Below are positions 1 to 9,549 of a stretch of DNA of 64,000 nucleotides, piece after piece (positions within the stretch are counted from its first letter, which is position 1; every line of letters begins with the position of its first letter). Origin of the DNA: Zygnema circumcarinatum (taxonomy: Eukaryota > Streptophyta > Zygnematophyceae > Zygnematales > Zygnemataceae); contig CM074804.1 of NCBI GenBank assembly GCA_037447605.1, forward strand, positions 2,224,960 through 2,288,959, read 5' to 3'. The position numbers were made by a program, and so were the translations under genes. Below the pieces are notes generated by a model. That model saw only the letters and a list, made by a program, of their open reading frames with translations, made no database searches and was not told the DNA's origin.

Positions 1-151
1 CAGTCTGCCATGGTCTGGAAATCTGCCAAATTTTAGCATTAGTAGTCAACAGTTGGCTTTTCTCAACAGAGCGGGTGGAGCTTCACATTCACTTAAAAGT
101 GCCTTTGTTTTTTTGCACGTTCATTCATTGGGGGCAACTGTACGGTGCAGG

Positions 152-305
152 TGCCGCTGCTCATTCACAAGCAGCCCGCAGGGAAGGCGGCATTCGTATG
201 ACGAGCACTGAGACAGTCACAAACGTAGTGCGAGATGATCAGAGGCGGTTAATTGAGTCGTTGGATGTTGCGGGGAGAGGGAGTCCAGCATTGGTGGAGG
301 GGTAG
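152..305 (+). CDS. Possible terminal exon of an unidentified gene entering from the left
   Basis: After a T-rich stretch and a GTGCAG acceptor, an open frame runs to a TAG at 303-305 and contains a hydrophilic stretch with GGIRMTSTETVTNVV followed by RDDQRRLIESLD. It looks like a conserved C-terminal tail rather than random sequence, because it is charged and free of low complexity. No domain was recognised. The rest of the gene would lie left of the window. It could also be chance coding-like sequence, so confidence is low. Confidence 0.3.
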
Positions 306-941
306 GCGGAGTTGGTATTCTATTGTTGCTCTCGTCAATTGAAAGTTGGGATGGCAGAATCTCATGTTGGCCACGCACTTGCTTTGTTGCAATTGTTGTT
401 AGAGATGGGCGGGAGGATATATAAAATCAGTGAGAATGACTCAATAAGGCATCATGAGTGCATTCGTTTTCTCTTTATCATTGTCAAGTCTTTAGTCCAT
501 GTTCATTTGAGAAGGAAAGGATGGGACGATGTTCATTGGCCGAAATTACATGGCAAACATACCATTCGTGATACATTCAAATTGGGAAGCAAAAAGGATA
601 CAAAGATGGTCTTTCGGCCAAATTGAATGGCGAACATCCCAGTATGAGCTTTCACACGTCCAAGTTGGAAAGGAGAGCCTGACGATGAAGGAGCTTTTTC
701 GCAAACAATTATGCATGGCAGATTCAACAAAAGCCAATGGTCCGTCCTGTGGATCCGCCTCGCCAGGTCGAGGGAATGACGCAGGCCCAAGGGCGCCGCA
801 GCTCCATGCGCCGCAGTTCGCAGCTCCGTGCGGCGCAACGGGCTCGCAACAGCGACAGCGACACGCGACCCGCCGCTGCGCTGCCCTGCACTGCTTGAAA
901 GGGGCGAGGGCCCCCTCCTCTCGTCTCTCTTGAGGTTGGAC
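306..941. other. Intergenic stretch, no gene seen
   Basis: The open frames here overlap each other on both strands and share no protein-like pattern. The last 200 bases become GC-rich and lead into the start codon at 942, so this holds the promoter and 5' leader of the coiled-coil gene. No clear TATA box was picked out. Confidence 0.5.
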
Positions 942-3900
942 ATGGCGGCCGCGGCCATGGCTGGCACGCGGCGGCTGGGTGCCTGGGGGCTGGCTTCCTT
1001 TGTGGCAGTGGCGCTGCTTCTGGGGGGGCGTGGCGTCCAGGGCCAGGAGGCGGTGGAGCAGGAGGCGGCGGAGCAGAACGCGGGCTATGAGCTGGCCAAA
1101 CAGTGGGAGACCTACGCGGGCGACCTCTCTGAGGCTCTCAAAGCCGAGCAGAGTCGCTCGCAGGAACTGGGAAAAGGTGTGGAGAGTCTCAAACTGCGCG
1201 TCGCCACACTGGGTGAGTCTTCTGCCGGGGTTCTTCCTGGTTTTTGGCTTTCCCTTTGAAGGAATTGACGGAGAAACAAAGCGAGCTGCAGCAAGGTGCA
1301 TCTTCCATGTGAATATGGAAGATTGCCTAACGTATTCGTGCGCAACTGAAAACGATCGAGTTTCTCAATCTGCGAGATCTTGACCTGCTCCATTGTTGTC
1401 GTGAATTGGAGAATTTGCAATCAAATTATCTGGCCACTCTCTATCGTGTTCCATAGCAGCTATGCACAAGTAGAACTGAGGAATTTCAGGGCTTCAGATT
1501 CCATGACCCTGTACTTGAGATATTTAAACTGCGACTCTAGGATGATAAATGGCGTAGCATGGGATGATTTATGTAAACAGCAGGATTAAGGCAGATTTAT
1601 AATCATTGATTGGTATGTTTCTTCACTTGCGTCGTTGCATATGGTCATGACGAGTTTTAGGGAGCAATTAATTTTCAAGTTCTGTTCTGAAGCTCGCAGC
1701 AACTGATGAGAATTAAAGATACGTATCAATTGGATGCTATTCAAATTAGACACTAACCGAAGTACGTGGATGGATGCAGAGGCCTTGTTGAAGGAGAAAG
1801 AGGATTCTGTTAATTCAATGGCAAGGGAGAGCGCTAAAGTTTCGGTGAGTCTCCAGCCGTAATTCTCTTGCAAGAGTATTAGTTGTTCCAATTTAATTTT
1901 AGAAAAAGAATCGTTTCTCGCTCGTGCAGCAGCCTAAACAATGTGGTCCAAATGTAATCACTGGACTATCAGTGTTCCCATAATGATTGATAGATTGTCA
2001 GGAGGCTGTAAAAGTTTACAAGATTGGGGCACGTTGAATGTGGTTGAGATCATGCAAGAGTTGCTGTGAACATGCAGTCGACGTCGGTGGAGGAATTACA
2101 GAAGCAGTTGAAGGAGGCGCAGGAGAAGGCTGACGTGGCTCGGGAGGCTCTGGTATGCCATGCCTATACAGCATTTACATGTATTAGTTGTTGTCATCTG
2201 TAAGGATTCTTGGCGAACTTGATGGACAAAATCTACTTCATGCGAGGCATATACGCAGTTGCGGTACATAATAAAAATTGCTAAAATCAATTCTCTTTGC
2301 GTGGGAATAGTAGTAGTAATTCTCTATCCGGTGCTTTTCTTTGGCATAGTAAGCAATGCGCGCACGCTTTACTTTGCACGCTAGTGTTAACGAGCTGAAG
2401 CAGCACATGTGAATAACGAATATCAATCAGATCAGACCCCACGTCGAGAAACCTGCGATAATATTATCCGTCTGGTCGGATATGAAATTGTCGAAACCGT
2501 TTATAGGATATGGAAATGGCAAATATCTACTTACAGTCCATCCGACGACATAGTTCATATACTGATTCCTCTTGTCGATTGCAAAACCCACAGAAGCATT
2601 CGGGTGTACTTTATGCTTGCAGGAGGAGAAAGTAAAAGATTTGCAAACCAGGCAGACCAGCTTGAAAGAACGAGCAGAAGAAGCTGAGAAGGTATAGCAT
2701 GTCTCCTTAAGGCCAGGTCTCTTTGTTTGCGGGTCAATGCTTTTTTTTCTCAGAAAAAGCACCCAGTCTCCAGGCCTGCCGGTTGGCAGTTCTTCGCAAG
2801 TTGGTCCATGTTCATTCCTGTACCAAGTTGATGCGGCTACAGAGTGTAGGACTGCTGGCGGTTGGACATCGTAAAGGTCATCAAAAGGTATTCATTTTGA
2901 CACTATTTCATACTTTCTGCAGATTGCCAGTGAAGTAAAGGAACTGAAGGAGAAATTGGCGGATGAAACCGTTCTGAAGAACGGCAAGGTTGGTGTTTTG
3001 TCTGGTCCCATGTGTGCACTTTTGCCATGAGAATTGAGTTGAACCTCAGCCAATTTTAGGGATGTGTTATTGCATGCGAAAAACGTTGACATGGCAGTGA
3101 TTCATCTAGGATAGGGCAGCTTGAATATGCTTGGTAATCAAGTGGCAAAACTTGTAATATGGGAGCGTCATTCTTAGCAAGGCAATGGTTCCTTTGCCAG
3201 GTTGTGGAGGTGAAGCAGCTGCAGGCCCAGATTGTGAAGCTACAAGAAGGTACCAAGAAGGTGAGTCATCGCGTTATGAAGAGGGGCAAGTCAAGGCAAT
3301 TCATCCTTCAGCTGGCAAGCTCTTTTCTGCATGCTCTCTGATGTTGTGGAGTCCGTTCCTATCATTGGTCCTTTCCAGGCAGAAGCAGAAGCTGAGGAGT
3401 ACAAGCGGAAGCTGGAGGTGACAGAAATAGCTCTCGCCTTCGCCCGTGTGAGTTGCCCCAATTATTCCTCCGCAGGGTCTCACCTTATGTAGATTTCTGC
3501 CGCTACTTCGTCCCGTTCCAGCATCCATCTACGTGCGCTTGCAGTGCTGACAGTCGCGTTTTGGTTATTGGCTTCCTTCTGCTCTTTGCTTTTTGTTCCT
3601 GGATTTAGCCACCATTCTTCGCGTTTTTTTGAAGAAAGCGCATTGTATGATATCCTTGAGCACTGAAGTGCAAAGCAAGCTGTATAATAAACGTAGTTGA
3701 ATATTTGCAGCCAATGCAGAGAGACCGATCTGGATTGCAGACTGGGCATAGAATGTGGCAGAAACTGAATGACGACTGGAAAACATGCAAGATCTACGAG
3801 GAGACTCCTCCTCTTACATTATTGTGTGGCTTTGTTTTGGGTGCAGGAATCAGCGCTCGTTGCAGAAAAGGACGCTGCAGCCAAAGCTGTAGAGCTTCAG

Positions 3901-6568
3901 AAGGCATGTCCTCATCCCCTTCTGGCATTGTTCGGTGATCTCTCCTTCATGGTTGTCTATTCTTACTTGATGCATTGTCAACGTTTGAAGGTTGCATGAG
4001 TACAGGAAACCTATGTCCTTGCATGTGGACTAGCAAAGATCTTCCTGGGCATCATCAGCTGTTCTATGCAGTGTTTGCAGCATAACCTATGCGCTGCCAG
4101 CTGCTGTACCTTTGAAGTTAGCAGGGCTATTGCGATTGCTGGTTTTCTCCTTTCCCGCTTGCTATCCTTTCTTGCCCTGATATGGGGTCGCGGATGTTGT
4201 TCATGTAGGTGGCCGGCAGCGTGCTGCCCCCATGGGCGGTGGCGAGAATTGCGGCGCTGCAGGTGAGGGCTGCAGACTGCCTGAGGTGCCTCACCTGTCT
4301 GCGTCCGAACATGACTTGTAAATGGGCTGATGTTCTGCACAAGCTGTAGGCAGACCTGTCGGGAAACTTAACTTGTTGACAGTGCATTCAATCCAGGAAG
4401 GGGAATGACGAAATCATCCGATGATGGGCTGATTAGCAGTTTTTTCAAATGATGTGTTTGAGATTTCTATGGCAAAAACTGGCACAAACTGATTGCAGAG
4501 GTTTCTGTTGAAGCAGAGCCGCACAGCTCGTCAGTGGAGGACTCACGGGGAGCCTGCTGTCAATTTCGCGCTGAAGGAGGTGAGAGAGCTTCAGTCCTTT
4601 GTTGCTTGGACGCAGTCATTCGTAGGCAATACAATCAAGCGTGACATATGCGTAAAAGGTCCATCCTTCACTGTAATTTTTCCTTCTTGTTAGCTTTTAT
4701 GAGACAGACCCGGAAGTTGCTTGTATTTCTCATTTATCTCGCGTTGTGAAAGCTATATTCCCTTGCACTAGCTCAATAGAAACGAGCACTCGACCTTTGA
4801 AAAAATTCTGGTTAGTTCAAATGACTCAGTGTACGTTTGGAAAATGGTGGTAGGCTGCTCGCGGTGGCGCGGCAGTGCAGAAATGGGCGGATCCCTACAT
4901 CTCTGCCATGCGAGCGGTGCGGTTACAAACCTTTCTCCTCCCGCAACTAGCAGCTGTCATGCTGCAGGCGGCCAAACGAGTACTGAAACTTGCGTTTGAA
5001 ATGTCTTTTATCTCAACTTAGGTCACGCCTGTGTGCTTGTGCAATGGTTTTGGAAACTATTATATTATATGGTCCCATGTCTCATACTAGTCTATTTTCC
5101 AGGCTCTATTTCAGTGGCAAGGAAACCCGATGATTGGAGGCAGAGCAATTTCGTGCTAACCGGGATGAGAGGTCGTATGACTTCTGGCAGGCCGCCGGGC
5201 AATCAATTCAAGCAGCGGCAGATTTCCTTCAGCCTGCCAAGCAGGCCCTGCAGCAGGTAGGACCCATCCATCTATGCGCAATGCTCAGATTGTGGCGTGC
5301 CCTATTTACAATAAGGCCATCCCAAGGCAGTCAGGCCGCTTTGTGTGAGGGTGACAAGCATCCATTGCACTTCATAGCACGAGGATATTTCTGTTTGCCG
5401 ACTATGCTCCTAGGTGGCTGCCTGCGTCTGCAGAAGGTGGCTCCCGTGCTGCAGAAGAGCTGGAATAAGACGGCCACTGTGCTGAGGCCGCATGTGGAGG
5501 CTGCCCATGGGCATGCGCTGCGCGGCTATCAGGCGGCTGCAGACTTCATCACTCCGCACGCCATAAAGCTAGCAAAGATGAGCGAGCCGTATGTGCAGGT
5601 GTGTTTCTTGACTGCAAGAGAGCCAGGGGCTCTGCGGAAATGATCCGTAGAAGTTGGATTTTCACAAACACCACTAGTTCCCCACGTTGTATATAGAATA
5701 TGGACGACTCTCCTTTCCCAGTCGTTTTCAGTTACTGTCGGACTGGAGCTCTCAATGATGGCCTCAGGATGCAGTGAAGTGTCGTGACTGACCTCCAGTT
5801 AAAGTACATGCACAGGTGGTCGGCGAAAGGGTGGGTCCCCATGCGGCAAGGGTAAAAAGCGCCCTAGGGCCCCATGTGGAGGCTGCGCGGGGGGTGGCCT
5901 CGGCCTACCACGAGCATCTCCAGGAGCGCGTGAGGACGGTGGTGCAGGAGCATGGCGGCGCTATCAGTCCCTCGCTCGTCTGGCATGCGGTGAGGCGTTG
6001 TGAGAATCTCGCATTGACCTCTTTGGTTTAGCGCTCTTAAAGAGCCCGCAAACCTCACACAGGCTTGGGGGGGAGGGGGAGGGGGTGGCAGGCGACTGTC
6101 CTGCTTGTGCTGCCGTTGTTTCTTGTCATTATCATCAGCTGGCCCGTTTTGAGGTGAGTGTACCTGCTCTCTCTTTGCTGGGAAGGAGAGCGATTTCTGG
6201 TCTGGGGTTCATTTGTGGTTTTTAGGGTGGAGCTAGAATTCCATGCACAATTCACCGTCGTGCCGCTGCATATACTACTAGATATCTACTCAGACGGACC
6301 AAGAAAATAAGGGATTTCTGTGAGGCGAGAAGAGGAGCAGCTGGGCAACTAATGCATGCTTGCGCACACAGCTTTTGGAAGCGCATAGTGTAGGGCAAAA
6401 GTGATACCGTAGGGGACAAAGCCGCTGGCGTGAAGATGCAAGGGTACCCGCTGACACGCCATGGCGAGGTTGCTCTTGTGCAGAGGTCTGCGGAAGGAGG
6501 GCGAGAAGGCAGCAAAGCGCACTCACACCGTTGCCCACAAGAAGCACCGGCGACCTCGCCGCGAGTAG
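942..6568 (+). CDS. Signal peptide, coiled-coil, C-terminal membrane-anchor protein (about 520 aa, about 17 exons)
   Basis: Start ATG 942 opens a signal-peptide-like N-terminus (LASFVAVALLLGGRGVQGQ), then heptad-rich coil exons, then amphipathic segments with KWADPY and W-P motifs, one membrane helix (LLVLPLFLVIIISW, exon 6092-6153) and a basic tail ending RRPRRE-stop at 6566-6568. Exons I read: 942-1212, about 1262-1295, 1780-1844, 2078-2152, 2623-2691, 2923-2988, 3201-3260, 3379-3447, 3847-3903, 4209-4262, 4499-4579, 4854-4916, 5140-5256, 5434-5598, 5816-5989, 6092-6153, 6484-6568. The layout matches the Arabidopsis family of At2g24420/At4g31340, annotated only as DNA repair ATPase- or myosin-heavy-chain-related; function is unknown. 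The tail suggests an ER or secretory membrane protein. The exon 1/2 junction and the 5' edge of the 5140 exon are uncertain. The intron after 3903 starts with GC. Confidence 0.75.
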
Positions 6569-6831
6569 AAGGCCAAGGAAAATTGAATGCTTTGAATGTT
6601 TTGCAGAACTCTCACACCATTTCTTGAAGGCATCTTCTTAATGCTGTGTAAATTCCTATTCTGTATTGCAGTACAACCCATTAACCTGAACTGGAGCAAT
6701 GCTGTTGCGTCCTTTCCTAATGTTCAAAATGATGAAAAAGTGACAGAAATGCTACTCGAATTCAGACCAATGGTCCTAAATGAGCAACTGAAGGCCATCC
6801 ACTAAAAATTAATAACCGTTGCTAGCAGCGG
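6569..6831. other. Short convergent intergenic region
   Basis: This 263-bp gap separates the stop codons of two converging genes (the coiled-coil gene on + and the Kir-like gene on -). It is AT-rich and must hold both 3' ends. No gene is seen. Confidence 0.5.
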
Positions 6832-9227
6832 CTACACCCCAGGACTAAGCGTCTCGCTCCCTACGCGCCCGATGGTGTGGTCGGTGTTCCCCACCCTCAC
6901 CCCGCGGAGGGCTGCATCGCGTCGAACGCGGGTTCCGTCCTCCGTGGGCGGCGAGGGCGGAGGTGCAGAGTACGGCTTGAGGGCGCTGAGACGGCCGTGC
7001 GTCATCTGCAGGGCCTTGGTCGTGGGGCTGAGCAGGATGAGGTCCTCGAACTCGCGGTCCCAGAACACGTCCCCGTCGTGGACGCTGTACAGCGCGTGCC
7101 CGAACACGGGCTGCATGGACGACCGCTCGAAGGCGTTCACCGTGAGGCTGAATGATGCATCCTCGGCCAGCAGCGTCTGCCCCCTCCCCCGCCCCCGACA
7201 ATTGCTGCAATATGGTCACTCGTGTCACTTAAAATGGATCCACTCTTTAAACGTGAGAACAAGGTGAGCCCCTGCCAGAAATTTCGGCCGACGATACTCT
7301 TCCCCAATTTCGAAGAGAAAGTAAGGACGTTCATTAGGACATCAAAGAAACCCCAAAAGCCAGGCATACCTCTTGATCGCATCGCCCATACAGCGGGCTG
7401 CTTTCATCGATGATGTGTCGTAGCAGCATGCCGTAGCGCAGATATGACGCCTCCGCACGCACTAGAGGCAGCTTAGCATGCATCGCAAAGTGGGAATCCT
7501 GGCCGGGCACTTTCACAAAGCGGCGCATGGAGAGGTCGAACTTGGCGTCAATCAAACAGTGTGGACTCGGACCAACCAGCACACAGCGAGCCAAGAACGC
7601 CCTGCACCCACCTGCCCCCACCCTCCTCTCACAGTGACTTCCTGGCTCCCACCATTCACTCTGCCTGAAGCCGCCTGCACAAGGGAAAATGAGGTCGATA
7701 CAGCCGGTACGCCTTTGTTGGCCTATGCTATTGTTTGCATTGTACATTGGAATGGGGACAAATGCCACAGAGCAAGCCACGGAAAGTGCTGCAGCAAGAA
7801 GGATCGAGTATGGGTCATGGCTTGCCCTCCACGCACTTTGGCTTGGGTCCACTCCCTTCATCGCTGAATGCATTAGCTAAAGTGTCCTGCGCAATCAGGG
7901 CCACCTTCGAGAAGCGAACTGGTGGAACAGGTTGTGCAAGTCGCTGAAACACTGGATAGCCCATACACACAAAGCCCAATAAGCTGGAGAAAATACATAA
8001 GGCTGAATGAGAATAGACGGGCAAGAGTAAGGGTCTAAGTGCATCTCAGTCATACGAGAGAATATCCAGACGCCCCAGGACTGGATAAAGATAGACAAAA
8101 GGAAACGGGGAGAGGAGGGAGGAGGGAGGAAGAGCTAGCTTCAATAGCTTGCCATGCTGGCGGTAAGAAGCAAACTTGAAAAAAGGAACTTTTCTTTTTT
8201 TGTTTGTAAGTTTTCAAAAAAAAAAGAAATTGCCCTAAAAGACGCAGCTTTACTAATTTTATAAGGTAACTCAGATTTCAGTCGGCAATTTAAGTTCGAC
8301 AAAGGATGAATAGAAAAATATGTCAAAGAGCGAGGTTTCTAATCTTTTTCTTTCTTTTTCTACTTGCTCATCAATTTTTTTCTTTTATCTTTTCTGAAAG
8401 CTTGTTCTCGTGGTATAAATAATTTGCTTTTCCTGATAAAGCTTTTGCAAATGGAAAAATTGCCCGGTCTGTAATTGATTGACGTGATGAGAGATGTGAT
8501 GATGTGAAAGGTGACGACAAACCTGCTCCGCTGAGAAAGACAAAGAGGAGCTGTGCACAGAGGGTGTTCAGATTTGCGATAAGGACTGCATAGGGTGACT
8601 GCACTTCCACTGCGCCGCCTCCTAAAGTGGTAGACAGTGAGAGACTGTAGAAGAAGACGTGAAGCCGTGTCTCGCCCACCACATCTACTATGGCTCGCGT
8701 CCACCCACTTGGCTGATAGCCTCCATAAGCAATGCGCAGACCTTCAGGATCGAGAAGATACAGGCCAGTGAAAACGAGGCTCAGAAGCGGAGCCCCCGAA
8801 AGTAAACAGAGGAAGAACGTGGGTAAAGACATCTGCAAAAACAGAACAGAAAGAACCATTCCAAGTTCAATAGCACGCCCAGCACGGGTGCAAAAAGGAA
8901 CAGTCTCTCTCCACAGTTCGCCTACAGCTGCATACATTCCACGATCACAGAAAAGAGCAGCTCTGCGCCCCACACGTCCGCAACACGCCGCCAATTCCCC
9001 CCCACAAAAGCAGCCCTAACATTCGCAGTTTCCGCCTGAGGCTAGAGGGCCGTGAGAGGGCGAGGGCTCACGCGCAGCATGTGCGTGTAGAGGTGGTAGA
9101 GGCGCGCGAGCAGGCCCTGCTGCTGCAGCACGCGGATGCCCTCCAGCGCCGCCCTCCCGCGCATCGGCTGCGCCCCGCCGCCCTCCTGCGGCCCCACCGA
9201 CCTCGACGAGGAGGACTCCCCCGCCAT
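6832..9227 (-). CDS. Inward-rectifier (Kir/KirBac-type) potassium channel-like protein with altered selectivity filter
   Basis: Five exons on the minus strand: 9227-9072, 8832-8523, 7951 to about 7880 (3' edge uncertain), 7601-7370, 7176-6832; about 370 aa. Exon 1 ends in the slide-helix-like RLYHLYTHMLR. Exon 2 has M1 (FFLCLLSGAPLLSLVFTGLY), a pore segment and M2 (SPYAVLIANLN to LFVFLSG). Exon 3 gives VFQRLAQP then RFSKVALI, the Kir post-M2 signature. Exons 4-5 make the cytoplasmic Kir domain, with IDESSPLYG and DVFWDREFEDLI. Kir channels are tetramers carrying K+ across membranes. The filter, normally T-x-G-Y/F-G, reads TLGGG here, with the rest of the segment aligning without gaps (G-AVEVQ-SPYA). 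The family call is firm; K+ selectivity is not implied. The gene is divergent from PMS1 with 322 bp between start codons. Confidence 0.85.
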
Positions 9228-9549
9228 GCCCTCCCTACCTCCCTCCCCGTCCCCCTCTCCCTCTCGCTTCCCCTTCCCCTATCCCTCTCGCTTCCCCTCC
9301 CCCTCTCCCTCTCGCTTCACCTCCCCCTCTCTCTCCCCCGCTCCCTCTTCCTCCCTCTCTCTCTCCTCCCGGCCTCGCCCCGCGCACTCGAGCGGGCCCG
9401 TCAGGTCTGCGTGAGCCCGCACGTGCCAGAAGCGCAGGCACAGTGGGGCGTACGGCGGCGAGGCGAGGCGAGGCGGCCTGTCGAATCTCGCGCGCTTTTC
9501 GGTGCCGGAGCGGAGGGCGGGAAGGAGGGAGGGCCTGCGGGCGGGCGCC
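9228..9549. promoter_or_regulatory. Shared divergent promoter interval between Kir-like gene and PMS1
   Basis: Only 322 bp separate the two start codons. The left half is an imperfect array of CCCTCTC/CTCGCTTCC pyrimidine units (about 9240-9370) and the right half is GC-rich. No TATA box is visible. Both 5' leaders must lie inside, so transcription is probably driven from a bidirectional, initiator/Y-patch-type promoter. This is inferred from gene orientation only. Confidence 0.5.

Noticed and set aside
546-1301. 251-codon open frame on the minus strand
   Set aside because: It overlaps exon 1 of the + strand coiled-coil gene, and its residues follow from GC-rich sequence rather than a protein family.
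5103-5139. Using the pyrimidine-rich acceptor at 5102 for the coiled-coil gene exon
   Set aside because: That frame meets a stop before the conserved part; the acceptor at 5139 keeps phase 0, although its pyrimidine tract is weak.
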